Shown: positions 17,351-28,954, counted from the stretch's first letter. The stretch: DNA of 64,000 nt from Sphingomonas sp. 8AM (GCF_902506455.1 NZ_LR733844.1:953269-1017268), one strand, 5' to 3'. The notes: generated by a model from the letters alone, not told the origin. Numbers and translations are program-made.

Positions 17351-18402
17351 CGCAGCATTCCCGCGAGCACCTGACAGGCCGCGACGCTGCTATCCAGCCC
17401 GTGCGTCGCCGCGGCATGCCGCCGCGCCGCCGCGCCCATCGCCGTGATCCGCACCGGATCGTCGAGCAGCGCCGCGGTTGCGTCAGCGAAGGTTGCGCGA
17501 TCGACGCGCAAGCCGCAGTCGGGCGGGATCACGTCATCGCCCATGCGCGCGGCGAAGCCGACCACCGGCTTCCCGCACGCCATCGCCTCGACAATCGCGC
17601 GCGGAAAGTAATCGCGGCGGCCGGCGTGGAAATAGACGTGCGCCTGTTGGAGCAGGCCGGGGACGTCGCGATGCGGCGCGTGCCCCAGCCAGTCGATCTT
17701 CGGATAGCGTTTTGCCAGCGCAGCCCCGTCCGGCCCGCCACCGGCCACCGCGACGCGGTACCGCTGCGATAGCGCGCCGACCTCGTCGAAGCTCTTCCAC
17801 CGCGACAGGCGACTGACCGCGATCACGTCCCAGCGGATCGGGTGCGGCTCCGGATGGAACAGGTCGGTGTCGATCGCCTTGGGCAGTCGCAGCATCCGCG
17901 TCCGCGGCACCGGCGTGCGCCAGAAGAAGCGCGGGTGGGCGAGCGCCTGTTCCTGTACCGACGATTCCGGGAACACCATCCTGGCGTGCGGGAGCAACCG
18001 GCTCCAGTAATCGCCACCGATGATGACGGCATAGCGGCGTCCTTCAGGGCGCAGCAGCCCGTCGTAGAGATGATAGCCGATCCCGCCATTGGTGCCGATC
18101 ACGACGAAGATCGCGTCGGTGGCGGCGCGCGCTGCGATTAGCATTGCGGCGCTGACATGATCGCGCGGCGCGCGGCGTGGATTGTCGGCGCCGAACAGCC
18201 GCACGGTGTACCGCGTGCCGGCATCGCCCGCCGCCTCAACCACCTGCGGCGCGCGCCCGATCCCCCATAACTCGACTTCCACCCCCATCGCCGATAGGAT
18301 AGCGGGCATCCGTCGATCGCGATTGTTCCACGCCAGCCATTCGGCCTGGTCGGCGACGCTGACGTAGGTGGGATAGCTGAGGATGAAGATGATACGCGTC
18401 AT
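17347..18402 (-). CDS. Family 4-type glycosyltransferase
   Basis: From ATG 18402 the product has 351 residues and starts MTRIIFILSYPTYVSVADQ. The second Rossmann-like domain carries VAVAGGGPDG, HAPHRDVPGLLQQAHVYFHAG and EAMACGKPVVG, with the E-x7-E-like donor-binding segment typical of GT-B GT4 enzymes. It is likely the first gene of a two-gene operon with the GT2 and is divergent from the GT at 18460, with only about 57 bases between their starts. The frame extends to 19077 but that overlaps the divergent gene. Acceptor and sugar are unknown. Confidence 0.85.
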   Translation of the reverse strand: MTRIIFILSYPTYVSVADQAEWLAWNNRDRRMPAILSAMGVEVELWGIGRAPQVVEAAGDAGTRYTVRLFGADNPRRAPRDHVSAAMLIAARAATDAIFVVIGTNGGIGYHLYDGLLRPEGRRYAVIIGGDYWSRLLPHARMVFPESSVQEQALAHPRFFWRTPVPRTRMLRLPKAIDTDLFHPEPHPIRWDVIAVSRLSRWKSFDEVGALSQRYRVAVAGGGPDGAALAKRYPKIDWLGHAPHRDVPGLLQQAHVYFHAGRRDYFPRAIVEAMACGKPVVGFAARMGDDVIPPDCGLRVDRATFADATAALLDDPVRITAMGAAARRHAAATHGLDSSVAACQVLAGMLR

Positions 18403-18459
18403 GCAGTGGTCGCTGGTAGCCGGTTCGCGGGCTCCTGCCCAGCACGCGGGAACGCGCGC

Positions 18460-19239
18460 ATGATCGCGCCCTTCAACGAAGACGGCCCGCGCATCTCCTG
18501 CCTGATGGTGACCGCCAACCGTCGCAAGCTGGCGGAACGATCGATCAACTGTTTCCTCGCGCAGGATTATCCCAATCGCGAGATGGTGATCGTCGACGAT
18601 GGCGAGGAAGATTATGCGCCGATCCTCGCCGCGATCCCGTCCGAGCGATTGATCCACCATCGACTGGTCAAGGACCCGACGCGCACGCTCGGCGACCTGC
18701 GCAACCTGTCGCTGGACATCGCGCGCGGCGCGTTGGTGTCGCACTGGGACGATGACGACTGGTTCGACCCGGAGCGCCTGTCGCGCCAGCACGAGGCATT
18801 GGGCGGGAAGGCCGCATGCTGGACTGCCGCGACGCTTGTTCATCTCGACGATCCGGCGTGGCTGGAGCGCCCGTATATCGGCCATATCCAGGGTGGTGCG
18901 CCGAGCACGATCCTGCACGTCCGCGATGACAGCATCCGTTATCCGTCCGAGCGCAAGGGCGAGGACAGCACCTTCCGCGACGCGTGGGTGAAGCGCGGCG
19001 TCGTGACGATGGGGCGCGAATGGTCGGCGCTGCTGATCCGCTGCTTCCACGGCAGCAACACGTGGGAACGCGACCATTTCACCCGCCGCGTCGCGCTGCG
19101 CCCGCAGGACATCGTCGAGTGGAACATCCGCAAGCTGTTCGGCACCACCGACAAATATTCGCAGTTCCGGCTGACGCCGCGGCAGCGGGCATCGTTCGAC
19201 GCCTTTTACGCGCAGTCGCGCGCGCTCGGCATCTTCTGA
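18460..19239 (+). CDS. Family 2 glycosyltransferase
   Basis: The 259-residue protein begins MIAPFNEDGPRISCLMVTAN, followed by VDDGEED and the metal-binding DxD as SHWDDDDWFDP. The GT-A fold is complete, without membrane segments. It is followed after 12 bases by the membrane protein at 19252, with which it likely forms an operon. It belongs to the same glycan cluster as the divergent GT4/GT2 pair. Start at ATG 18460 avoids overlap with the divergent gene. Donor and acceptor are unknown. Confidence 0.85.
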   Translation: MIAPFNEDGPRISCLMVTANRRKLAERSINCFLAQDYPNREMVIVDDGEEDYAPILAAIPSERLIHHRLVKDPTRTLGDLRNLSLDIARGALVSHWDDDDWFDPERLSRQHEALGGKAACWTAATLVHLDDPAWLERPYIGHIQGGAPSTILHVRDDSIRYPSERKGEDSTFRDAWVKRGVVTMGREWSALLIRCFHGSNTWERDHFTRRVALRPQDIVEWNIRKLFGTTDKYSQFRLTPRQRASFDAFYAQSRALGIF

Positions 19240-19251
19240 CGCGCCACGGCG

Positions 19252-20235
19252 ATGCTGGAGGAACGTCTCGACCGCTGGCGGGCGCTGGCGGAGCGCCCGG
19301 TGGCCCGGATTGCGGGCAAGGTGGCGCGGATCGTCTTCTTCGTCGGGATGATCGCGTGGATGGTGCTGAAGGTCCGCGCGATCGGCTGGCGCGACGTGGT
19401 CGCCAGCCTGCCGGTCAACCCGCTGTTCTACATCTTGTTCGTACTCGGCTTCCTGATCCTGCCAGCGTCGGAGATCGCGGTGTTTCGCACGATCTTCGCG
19501 CGGCCGCTGCCGGGCGGCTTCCCGATCTACATCCGCAAGCGCATCTTCAACAGCGCATTGGTCGGCTATTCAGGTGAGCTGTACCTGTTCGTGTGGTTGC
19601 GGCAGACGGTCGGTCTGCCTGCGAAGACGATCGCAATCGGGCTGAAGGACAATGCGATCCTCTCGGCGCTCGCGTCGGGTGTGGTGACGCTGATGCTGCT
19701 GGTCGCCTTCGCGGCGGCGGGCGACGCGCGGCGGATCGCGGCGTGGCTCGACCCCGGTCCGGCGCTGTTGATCGCCGGTCTGCTGGGGACGATCTTCGTC
19801 GCGCCGTTGCTGTTCCGGTTGCGCACGCAACTGATCGCGCTGCCGATGCAGCGGATGGCGCAGGTGATGGCAATTCACAGCGCGCGGATCGTTGCATCGG
19901 TGCTGTTGCAGGCGACGCAATGGGCGGTGGTGCTGCCGCAGGAGCCGTGGAGCGTCTGGCTGGTGTTCCTGACCGCGCAGATGGTGATCTCACGCCTGCC
20001 GGTCATTCCGAACCGGGATCTGCTGTTTCTCAGTGCCGCGCTGGAAATGAGCGGGACGATCCATGGCCCGCGGGAGGCGATGGCGGGTCTGTTGCTGGCG
20101 GGCGGCGCGCTGACGCAGGGAAGCAATCTGGTGTTCTATCTGCTGACGTCATTATCGAAGCCGCCGTCGGTGGAGAATGGCGATTTGCCCGAAGCGGAGG
20201 AACCCGACGGGGACAAGATCGCCGGGACGCCGTGA
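19252..20235 (+). CDS. Multi-pass membrane protein of unknown function
   Basis: The 327-residue product has about six to eight hydrophobic segments (for example VFFVGMIAWMVL near 27, PLFYILFVLGFLIL near 57, GVVTLMLLVAFAAA near 143, ALLIAGLLGTIFVAPLLF near 171, and a C-terminal LLLAGGALTQ segment). The general layout is reminiscent of UPF0104/lysylphosphatidylglycerol synthase-type membrane proteins, but I see no decisive motif. It is 12 bases downstream of a GT2 gene, suggesting a part in lipid-linked glycan assembly or export; that is inference from context. It ends with an acidic, soluble tail. Confidence 0.65.
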   Translation: MLEERLDRWRALAERPVARIAGKVARIVFFVGMIAWMVLKVRAIGWRDVVASLPVNPLFYILFVLGFLILPASEIAVFRTIFARPLPGGFPIYIRKRIFNSALVGYSGELYLFVWLRQTVGLPAKTIAIGLKDNAILSALASGVVTLMLLVAFAAAGDARRIAAWLDPGPALLIAGLLGTIFVAPLLFRLRTQLIALPMQRMAQVMAIHSARIVASVLLQATQWAVVLPQEPWSVWLVFLTAQMVISRLPVIPNRDLLFLSAALEMSGTIHGPREAMAGLLLAGGALTQGSNLVFYLLTSLSKPPSVENGDLPEAEEPDGDKIAGTP

Positions 20236-20242
20236 ACACCCC

Positions 20243-20270
20243 CGTCATTCCCGCCTTCGCCGGGATGACG
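20243..20270. repeat. Short palindrome, family C-like
   Basis: cgtcattcccgccttcgccgggatgacg is a compact perfect-arm palindrome between the membrane protein and the divergent-strand exporter operon; it may act as a terminator for both converging transcripts. Confidence 0.6.
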
Positions 20271-20280
20271 AATTTGCCGC

Positions 20281-21672
20281 TTACCGCTCCACCGCCGCGA
20301 CGTCCGCACGCGTCCAGCCGCCGCCCATCGCCTGATACAGCGCGACATAGCTGTTGAGCCGGTCGGCGCGCGCCTGTGCCAGCGACAGTTCGGCGGTCAG
20401 CAACGTACGTTGCGCATCCAGTTGCTCGATGTAGCTGGAATAGCCGGCGCGATAACGATTGGTGGCGTTCTGGAGCGCGCCGCGCGACGCGGCGACCTGC
20501 TCCGCCAGCGCCTGCGCCTGTTCGCCGGTGCGGCGCACGCCCGCCAGCGCATCCTCGACCTCGCGGAACGCGGTCAGCGCGGTGCGGCGATAGGCGAAGG
20601 CGGCCTGATCGCGCCGTGCGGTCGCGCCGCGTTCCTGCGCACGCAGCCGCCCGCCGTCGAAGATCGGGCCGAGGATGCTGGCGCCGAGCGAGAACACCAC
20701 CTCCGGCTGTGCGAGCGCGGTCGACAGCACGAGGTTCGCCGCGCCGGTCAACGACAAATTCGGCAGCATCGCCGCGCGCTGGCTGTCGAGCGAGCGGTCG
20801 GCGGCGACCAGCGTCTGTTCGGCCTGGAACAGATCGGGGCGGCGGCGGAGCAGGTCGGCCGGGAGCCCATCCGGGATCGCCGGCGTCGCGAGCCGTTCGA
20901 GCGTTACGCCACGGTCGATCGCACGCGGCACGTCGCCGGTCAGCAGCGCCAGTGCATTTTCGGCGCGGGTGATCGCAAGCTCGGCGGCGGGGACGAGCTG
21001 TGCGGTGCTGGCATATTCGGCCTGCGCCTGCCGATATTCGAGCCGCGAGGTATAGCCGGCCTCGAAACGGCGTTGCGCGATCCGCAGCGCCTCGGCGCGG
21101 GCCGCGAGCGTGTCGCGTGCGATCGCGAGCCGATGGTCGAGGGCGCGCAGCGTGACGTAGCTTTGCGCGGTGGTCGCGGCGACCGCGAGCCGCACCGTAT
21201 CCGCTGCCGCCTCGGTGGCCAGCAGTTGCGCGCGCGCTGCGCGCGTCGCCTGCCGCAACCGCCCGAACAGGTCGAGGTCGTAGCTGAGCGACACACCGGG
21301 CTGCACCGCCGCCGAACGCGCGGTGGTGCCGAGCGCGCTGATCTGCTGCCCCTGCGTCTCGGGCACCGTGCCGCCGATTTGCGGGAGCAATTGCGCGCGC
21401 GCCAGCGCCTCGGCGGCGCGTGCTTCCTCGACGCGTGCGGCGGCGGTCTGGATGTCAAGATTGTTGGCGAGCGCGCGCTCCACCAGCGCGGTCAGCACCG
21501 GGTCGCCGAACTGCTGCCACCAACCCGCCTGCACGGGACCACCGACTGGCAAGGCGTTGCGCCACGCCGGTGGGGGCACGACCGCGGCACTCTCCGGCGC
21601 GGCGCGGCGCGGGCCGGGCAAGGCGCATCCCGCCAGTAGCAGCGGGAGCAGCAGCGCGCGCGACCTGCTCAT
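20281..21672 (-). CDS. Outer-membrane efflux lipoprotein (NodT/OprM-type)
   Basis: The 463-residue product starts MSRSRALLLPLLLAGC: a signal peptide with lipobox LLAGC, so it is lipidated at Cys16. Two tandem outer-membrane-efflux repeats rich in Ala/Gln coiled coil follow (LEYRQAQAEYASTAQL; RYRAGYSSYIEQLDAQRTLL). It forms the TolC-like channel of a tripartite exporter. Its ATG overlaps the stop of the fusion protein gene (ATGA), and this in turn overlaps the MFS gene, so the three subunits are translationally coupled. Convergent with the gene at 19252. Confidence 0.92.
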   Translation of the reverse strand: MSRSRALLLPLLLAGCALPGPRRAAPESAAVVPPPAWRNALPVGGPVQAGWWQQFGDPVLTALVERALANNLDIQTAAARVEEARAAEALARAQLLPQIGGTVPETQGQQISALGTTARSAAVQPGVSLSYDLDLFGRLRQATRAARAQLLATEAAADTVRLAVAATTAQSYVTLRALDHRLAIARDTLAARAEALRIAQRRFEAGYTSRLEYRQAQAEYASTAQLVPAAELAITRAENALALLTGDVPRAIDRGVTLERLATPAIPDGLPADLLRRRPDLFQAEQTLVAADRSLDSQRAAMLPNLSLTGAANLVLSTALAQPEVVFSLGASILGPIFDGGRLRAQERGATARRDQAAFAYRRTALTAFREVEDALAGVRRTGEQAQALAEQVAASRGALQNATNRYRAGYSSYIEQLDAQRTLLTAELSLAQARADRLNSYVALYQAMGGGWTRADVAAVER

Positions 21673-22823
21673 TGCGGAGCGGCGACGCCATCGGTGTCGA
21701 CGCGCGCCTGCACCGACATGCCGGGGCGCAACCGCTCGGCAAGCCGCTGGCCGGGGTCGACACGGATGCGCACCGCGATCCGCTGCGGGACCTTGGTAAA
21801 GTTGCCGGTGGCGTTGTCGGACTTGAGTACCGCAAACTCGCTGCCGGCGGCGGGCGCGATCCGCTCGACGCGCCCGGTTAGCCGCGCGTTGCCGAGTGCG
21901 TCGACGGTGAAGCTGGCGCGCTGCCCGACCGTGATGCGCGCGGTCTGCGCTTCCTTGAAATTGGCGATCACCCATGTCTCGGGGGGCACAAGGAACATGA
22001 GCTGCGACCCGGCGGTGACATATTGACCGACGCGGACGCCGACCTCGCTCAGCCGCCCCGCTTCGGGCGCGCGGATCACAGTATTGGCGAGGTCGATCCT
22101 GGCGAGGCGCAGTGCGGCGCGCGCGCCCGACACGCCGGCCTGCTGCCCGCCGCGGCCGACCGCGACGGTGCGGATGTCCTGCCGTGCGATCTCCTGCGCG
22201 GCCTCGGCCTGATTGAGTTGCGCCTGCGCCTGACGCAGCGCGGCAAGCGTCTGGTCGCGTTCGCGCAACGATACCGAGCCATCGGTGACGAGATCGTTGA
22301 CGCGGTTCATGTCGGCCTGTGCGCGCATCAGCTGCGCGCGGGCGTTGGCGACCGCGGCGCCCTGCGCGCCCAGCGACGCCTGCCGGCTGGCGGCGGTCTG
22401 GGTGGCGTTGGCGAGCGTCGCCTGCGCGCTCTCGACCTGTGCCTGCGCCTGTTCGACGCGCTGCGCGTAGATGCGGTCGTCGATCGTGACGAGCGGCTGG
22501 CCGGCCTGCACATTCTCGAAGTCACGCACCAGCACGCGCGTCACATAGCCCGAGACCTGCGGCGCGATCACCGTCGTGCGCCCGCGGACATAGGCGTTGT
22601 CGGTCGACTCGTAAGCGGTGGTGAACGGCCAGACGCGCCAGGCCGCGAGCACCGCCGCGATCCCGGCGATCGCGAGCAGCAGGATCAGCGCGATCGCGGT
22701 GCGCGACAGCGCGGGCGGGCGCCAGCCGGAGCCGGCGGGCGGGGCAGGGCCCGCCGCGGCATCCTCGGCCACTTTCTCCTCGGTGGCGGGAGCGACGGCA
22801 ACGGGGGAACGGGTGTCGGTCAT
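21669..22823 (-). CDS. emrA: Membrane fusion protein of MFS exporter (EmrA/HlyD-type)
   Basis: The 384-residue protein starts at MTDTRSPVAV (22823), with one transmembrane segment near 40-60 (TAIALILLLAIAGIAAVLAAW), then STDNAYVRGR and APQVSGYV of the biotinyl-lipoyl-like domain, a long Ala/Gln-rich hairpin (about 115-210) and the beta-barrel segment ENFKEAQ-like VIANFKEAQTARI. It links inner-membrane MFS pump and outer channel. Overlaps both neighbours by ATGA. The name is by architecture; the drug substrate is not known. Confidence 0.88.
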   Translation of the reverse strand: MTDTRSPVAVAPATEEKVAEDAAAGPAPPAGSGWRPPALSRTAIALILLLAIAGIAAVLAAWRVWPFTTAYESTDNAYVRGRTTVIAPQVSGYVTRVLVRDFENVQAGQPLVTIDDRIYAQRVEQAQAQVESAQATLANATQTAASRQASLGAQGAAVANARAQLMRAQADMNRVNDLVTDGSVSLRERDQTLAALRQAQAQLNQAEAAQEIARQDIRTVAVGRGGQQAGVSGARAALRLARIDLANTVIRAPEAGRLSEVGVRVGQYVTAGSQLMFLVPPETWVIANFKEAQTARITVGQRASFTVDALGNARLTGRVERIAPAAGSEFAVLKSDNATGNFTKVPQRIAVRIRVDPGQRLAERLRPGMSVQARVDTDGVAAPQ

Positions 22824-24472
22824 GCGGTGGCCTGAACGCGTGCGCGCCACGAACGGCGCAGCAGGAGGAACAGAAGATAGAAGAAGGTGAGCGCCGCCAG
22901 CACCGCGATCAACCGGAACATGTCGTCATAGGCGAGCACGTTCGCTTCGCGCGTCGCGGCTTGCGACAGGAGCGCGCCGCCCTCGGCGCTCCGCAGGGTC
23001 GGGTCGCCAACGACGCGTGCGACGCCGCTCGCCCCGGACTGGAGGCGGGCCTGCACGATCAGATCGGTCGGGTCGATCGCCTGCACCAGCGCAGCGCTGT
23101 TCGCCTTCTCGCGGACCACCTGATAGGTGCCGAGGATCGCGGTGCCGGCGAGCCCGCCGATCGAATTGAGCACGCCAAACAGCGCGAGGAAGCTGATGAC
23201 GTGCCCGGCGCCCTGTTGCAGCGCGCGCGTCATCCCGAACAGCAGCGACGGGCCGAGGAAGAACGCGCCGGCAAAGGCGATCGTCGCCTGTGTCGCGTAG
23301 AGCTGCGGCGCGCGCGTCAGGCTGGTCGAGTAGGAATCGACCCAGGCAGCGACCGCGACGAGCCCGATCGCGAGCATCACCGGATGCGCGAGCTTGGTCG
23401 GATCGAGCGTGATCGCGCTGATGACGAACCCCGCCAGTGTCGCGAGGAAGATGATCGTGAAGAACGGCACGAGCTGGTCGTTGTTCTGCCCCAGCACGGT
23501 CAGCAGCCCGACCGCGCCATAGGTCTGTTCCGACAGCACGATGCGCGCCATCAGCGTCACGACTGCGAAGCGGATGATGTCGGCGCTGCCCAGCCAGCGC
23601 GTGTTGAGCAACGGATTGGCGCGGTGATGTTCGATGATGAGCGCGGCGGCCAGCATCGGGATCGCGCCGAGCAGCGCCCAGCCGATCCACGCCGATTGCG
23701 TCCACCATACATAGCGCCCGAGTCCGAGCACCGCCGCGAACAGCCCCATCGACCCGGCGAACAACGCGAAGGTGACGAAGTCGAGCTTCTCGAACGCTTT
23801 CTGCCGCGTCGTCGGGGGGAGGCGGAAGGCGAGGACGGCGGCGAGGCTGAGCGCCGACAGCCCGAGTTCGAACAGATAGAGCGTCCGCCATTGGCTCATC
23901 GACAGCAATTCGGGCGAGAACAGCCGTGCGAGCGGGGTGGCGAGCTGCGGGATGCCGATCCCCAGCACGATCGCGCGCAGCCGCCATTTGGCGGGGAAGG
24001 CCTGCATCAGATAATACAGCGCGAAGGTGTTGAGCGCCGCGCCGGCCATCCCGCTCGCCGCCCGCACCAGCACCGCCGACCAGAAATCGCGCACGAACAG
24101 ATGCCCGAGCGTCAGCAGCAGGTAGAGCGACAGGAAGATGATCGCGAACGGCCGTAGCCCGAATTGCTGCCGGAACTTGATGAGCAGCAGGTTGATGCTG
24201 ACGTTGGTCATCACATAGACGGTCGGCAGCCATGCGATCTCGGACGGATCGAGCCCGAGCGCGCCCGCCAGCGTCACGGTGTTCGCGCTGACCAGTGCAT
24301 TGCCGAAGCCGCTGGTCAACCCGACGAGGATCGCGACCAGCGCATAGGCGATCTGGCGGCGGCGCGGGTGGTCGGGCGAGCCGGGCGAGCCGGGCATGAC
24401 CGGGCGCTCGTGGGGCGCATAGTCCCAGCGTTCCTCGGCGAGGACGGTGCGGAGGCGGGTGAAGAGCGACAC
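22820..24472 (-). CDS. emrB: MFS multidrug efflux transporter (EmrB/DHA2-type)
   Basis: From GTG 24472 the product has about 550 residues, with roughly 14 transmembrane segments, as in the DHA2 family (YALVAILVGLTSGFGNALV; SAVLVRAASGMAGAALNTFALY; FFLGPSLLFGM). The frame is open to an ATG at 24514, but this lies in a dispersed repeat; GTG (VSLFTRLRTVLAEERW) is more plausible. It uses proton motive force to expel toxic compounds through the EmrA-like and outer-membrane subunits. It is the first gene of the exporter operon; no local regulator gene is visible. Confidence 0.85.
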   Translation of the reverse strand: MSLFTRLRTVLAEERWDYAPHERPVMPGSPGSPDHPRRRQIAYALVAILVGLTSGFGNALVSANTVTLAGALGLDPSEIAWLPTVYVMTNVSINLLLIKFRQQFGLRPFAIIFLSLYLLLTLGHLFVRDFWSAVLVRAASGMAGAALNTFALYYLMQAFPAKWRLRAIVLGIGIPQLATPLARLFSPELLSMSQWRTLYLFELGLSALSLAAVLAFRLPPTTRQKAFEKLDFVTFALFAGSMGLFAAVLGLGRYVWWTQSAWIGWALLGAIPMLAAALIIEHHRANPLLNTRWLGSADIIRFAVVTLMARIVLSEQTYGAVGLLTVLGQNNDQLVPFFTIIFLATLAGFVISAITLDPTKLAHPVMLAIGLVAVAAWVDSYSTSLTRAPQLYATQATIAFAGAFFLGPSLLFGMTRALQQGAGHVISFLALFGVLNSIGGLAGTAILGTYQVVREKANSAALVQAIDPTDLIVQARLQSGASGVARVVGDPTLRSAEGGALLSQAATREANVLAYDDMFRLIAVLAALTFFYLLFLLLRRSWRARVQATA

Positions 24473-24490
24473 CGCTGACCCTCTCCGGCC

Positions 24491-24567
24491 GTCATTGCGA
24501 GCGTAGCGAAGCAATCCAGAGCGGCACGCGCGCGGCCCTGGATTGCTTCGCTACGCTCGCAATGACG
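24491..24567. repeat. Dispersed palindromic repeat, family A (copy 1)
   Basis: Left arm gtcattgcgagcgtagcgaa and right arm ttcgctacgctcgcaatgac are near-perfect 29-bp inverted copies around a GC-rich loop. The same arms recur at five other intergenic sites in the window. Confidence 0.9.
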
Positions 24568-24621
24568 GAGCGGGGGTGTGCGAGTCCGAGCCTCTCGGGC
24601 GACGGGACACAGGAGAGAGAC

Positions 24622-24650
24622 ATGGGCCCCTGCCTGCGCAGGGGCGACGG
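24622..24650. repeat. Short palindrome, family D
   Basis: catgggcccctgcctgcgca followed by ggggcgacgg: a compact palindrome with arms CCCCTGC/GCAGGGG. Related copies lie at 29539-29674 and 30804-30832. It may terminate transcription downstream of era. Confidence 0.7.
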
Positions 24651-24664
24651 TGGTTGGGCCGGCG

Positions 24665-25639
24665 TCACTCCACCCAGTCGAGGCCGAGTTCGCGGTAGAC
24701 GCCGCGGTCCTCGTCCCAGCCGGGCTTGACCTTGACGTGCAGGTACAGATGCACCGGGCGGTCGAGCAGCACCATCAACTCGGCCCGCGCACGCGCACCG
24801 ATCTCCTTGATCCGCGCGCCGCCCTTGCCGAGCACGATCGCGCGCTGCGAGGTGCGTTCGACCATGATCTGCTGGTGGATCTCGGTCGAGCCGTCTTCGC
24901 GGTCGGTGAATTTCTCCGTCTCGACGACGCTGGCGTACGGCAGCTCGGCGTGGAGTTGCAGGTACAATTGCTCGCGCGTCACCTCGGCGGCCATCGCGCG
25001 CTCGGTCGCGTCCGAAACATGGTCGGCGGGATAATGCCACGGCGCGGCGGGCAATGCCCTGGCCAGTTCGTGCTTGAAATGCGCGACGCCATCGCCGGTC
25101 TGCGCGGAGATGAAGAACGTTTCCTTGAACGGCAGCAAACCGTTGAGCTTCTCGGCATGGAGCAGCAATTTGGGCTTGTCGGCGAGGTCGACCTTGTTGA
25201 GCACGAGGTAGATCGGCTCGGGCCGGCCCTTCAGTGCCTCGATGATCTCGGTCACCTTGGGGCCGAGCCCGCCCTTGCCGTCGACGACCAGTGCGATCAC
25301 GTCCGCGCCCTCGGTCCCGCCCCATGCCGCCGACACCATCGCGCGGTCGAAGCGGCGCTTCGGCTCGAAGATGCCGGGGGTGTCGACCAGCAGTAGCTGC
25401 GTATCGCCCTCGATCGCGACGCCCATCAGCCGGGTGCGGGTCGTCTGCGCCTTGGGGCTGACGATCGCGACCTTCTGCCCGACCAACGCATTGACCAGCG
25501 TCGATTTTCCGGCGTTCGGCGCGCCGACGACCGCGACCAGTCCGCAATGTTGCGCCCCGATTTCCTGCTGCGAATGTTGCGAATGTTGAGACGCTGGCGC
25601 GTTGGATCCCGGGGGCGCGTTCGATTCAGGCTCGGTCAT
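24665..25639 (-). CDS. era: GTPase Era
   Basis: Era is an essential GTPase that binds 16S rRNA near its 3' end and guides 30S assembly. The 324-residue product has G1 [10 protein letters not shown]3 DTPGIF, G4 NKVD and a C-terminal KH domain with [15 protein letters not shown]. Start ATG 25639 adds a roughly 25-residue N-terminal extension with a Ser/Gln/His triplet repeat not typical of Era. Its ATG overlaps the dnaJ stop (ATGA), so it is coupled to the chaperone gene. Confidence 0.95.
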   Translation of the reverse strand: MTEPESNAPPGSNAPASQHSQHSQQEIGAQHCGLVAVVGAPNAGKSTLVNALVGQKVAIVSPKAQTTRTRLMGVAIEGDTQLLLVDTPGIFEPKRRFDRAMVSAAWGGTEGADVIALVVDGKGGLGPKVTEIIEALKGRPEPIYLVLNKVDLADKPKLLLHAEKLNGLLPFKETFFISAQTGDGVAHFKHELARALPAAPWHYPADHVSDATERAMAAEVTREQLYLQLHAELPYASVVETEKFTDREDGSTEIHQQIMVERTSQRAIVLGKGGARIKEIGARARAELMVLLDRPVHLYLHVKVKPGWDEDRGVYRELGLDWVE

Positions 25640-26763
25640 TCGCCCGCAATGACACTCTTCAGCCGCGAGAAGAAGCCCTGGCTCTGCGGACATTCATCGC
25701 CGGTCTCGGTTTCGCGGAACTCCTCCAGCAACGCGCGCTGGCGCGTGCTGAGCTTGGTCGGGGTCTCGACGTCGATCTGGATGACCAGATCGCCGTGCCC
25801 GCGGCCTTGCAGCACCGGCATCCCCGCGCCGCGCTGCCGGAGCTGCTTGCCCGACTGTATACCGGCCGGGATCTTCACCTCGTGGCGCCGGCCGTCGAGC
25901 CCGGGGATCGACATCGTGCCGCCCAGCGCGGCGGTGGTGAAGCTGATCGGCGCGCGCGCGAACAGCGTCGTGCCCTCGCGCTCGAACAGCGAGTGCCGCT
26001 TGACGTGGAGGAAGATGTAGAGGTCGCCGGCCGGTGCGCCTCGCGCGCCTGCCTCGCCCTCGCCGGTCAGCCGGACGCGCGTCCCCTCGTCGACGCCGGG
26101 CGGGACCGACACGGCGAGCGTCTTGGTCTTTTCGACGCGACCTTCGCCGCGGCAATCCGCGCACGGGTCAGTGATGACCTGCCCCGAGCCGTGGCAGAGC
26201 GGACAGACGCGCTCGACGACGAAAAAGCCCTGCTGTGCGCGGACCTTGCCGTGGCCGTGGCAATGCTGACAGGTGTGCGCGTGCGTGCCCGGCTTCGATC
26301 CCGATCCGTGGCAGGTGTCGCACGGCGCGGAGATGTCGACGGTGATCTCCGTCTCCTTGCCGTGGAACGCCTCCTCGAGCGTGATTTCCATGTCGTAGCG
26401 CAGGTCGGCGCCGCGGCGCGTCTGCTGCCGTCCGCCGCCACCGCGCTGGCCGCCCATGAACTCGCCGAACACGCTCTCGAAAATATCGGAAAAGCCGCCG
26501 AAATCCTGTGCCTGATGCCCGCCGCCGCCACCGCCGTTGCGGAACGCGGCATGGCCGAAGCGATCATAGGCCGCGCGCTTCTGCGGGTCCTTCAGGCAGT
26601 CATAGGCTTCGCTGACCGCCTTGAACTTCGCTTCGGAGTCCTTGCACCCGGCGTTCTTGTCGGGGTGGTACTTCATCGCGAGCTTGCGGTACGACGATTT
26701 GATCGTCGCCGCGTCGGCGGTGCGCTCGCATTCGAGCAGCTCGTAATAGTCGATTTCGGTCAT
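25636..26763 (-). CDS. dnaJ: Chaperone DnaJ
   Basis: The J-domain cochaperone stimulates DnaK ATPase and presents substrates. The 375-residue product begins [15 protein letters not shown], with the HPD motif in KYHPDKN, a Gly-rich linker, the zinc-finger domain with [24 protein letters not shown] and CADCRGEG, and the C-terminal substrate-binding domain. Starting at 26763 is canonical. It is separated from dnaK (upstream, same strand) by 286 bases containing a repeat and hairpin, and its stop overlaps the era start. Confidence 0.97.
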   Translation of the reverse strand: MTEIDYYELLECERTADAATIKSSYRKLAMKYHPDKNAGCKDSEAKFKAVSEAYDCLKDPQKRAAYDRFGHAAFRNGGGGGGHQAQDFGGFSDIFESVFGEFMGGQRGGGGRQQTRRGADLRYDMEITLEEAFHGKETEITVDISAPCDTCHGSGSKPGTHAHTCQHCHGHGKVRAQQGFFVVERVCPLCHGSGQVITDPCADCRGEGRVEKTKTLAVSVPPGVDEGTRVRLTGEGEAGARGAPAGDLYIFLHVKRHSLFEREGTTLFARAPISFTTAALGGTMSIPGLDGRRHEVKIPAGIQSGKQLRQRGAGMPVLQGRGHGDLVIQIDVETPTKLSTRQRALLEEFRETETGDECPQSQGFFSRLKSVIAGE

Positions 26764-26824
26764 GCGGCCTCTAGGTCGGATCGGCATTCCGGCGGGAAGG
26801 TGCGAACGACCCGGAATTGCTTAC

Positions 26825-26920
26825 CGTCATCCCCGTGAAGACGGGAATCCAGAACCTCTGACGTGGCGCTTCTTGAAGCACCGTCGGCGTATCTGGATCC
26901 CCGCCTGCGCGGGGATGACG
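26825..26920. repeat. Dispersed palindromic repeat, family C (copy 1)
   Basis: cgtcatccccgtgaagacgg at the left pairs with ccgcctgcgcggggatgacg at the right; the 35528 copy shares the arms and also the inner aatccagaacctctgacg. Confidence 0.85.
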
Positions 26921-27012
26921 GCATTGAGAGGATAGAATGGGGGTGCGAGGGGGCGGCCACGAACGCTGACTTGCGATGCATCGTCACCTTGTCCTCGCTA
27001 CCCCTCTCCCAA

Positions 27013-27035
27013 CCCTCTCCCCGGCGGGGAGAGGG
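27013..27035 (-). terminator. Hairpin downstream of dnaK
   Basis: CCCTCTCCCC - GGC - GGGGAGAGGG forms a perfect 10-bp stem 15 bases after the dnaK stop. No T tract follows on the minus strand, so it could attenuate rather than fully terminate before dnaJ; it may also be a copy of a genome repeat. Confidence 0.5.
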
Positions 27036-27049
27036 CCTTACGGGAGACG

Positions 27050-28954
<1,905 letters not shown>

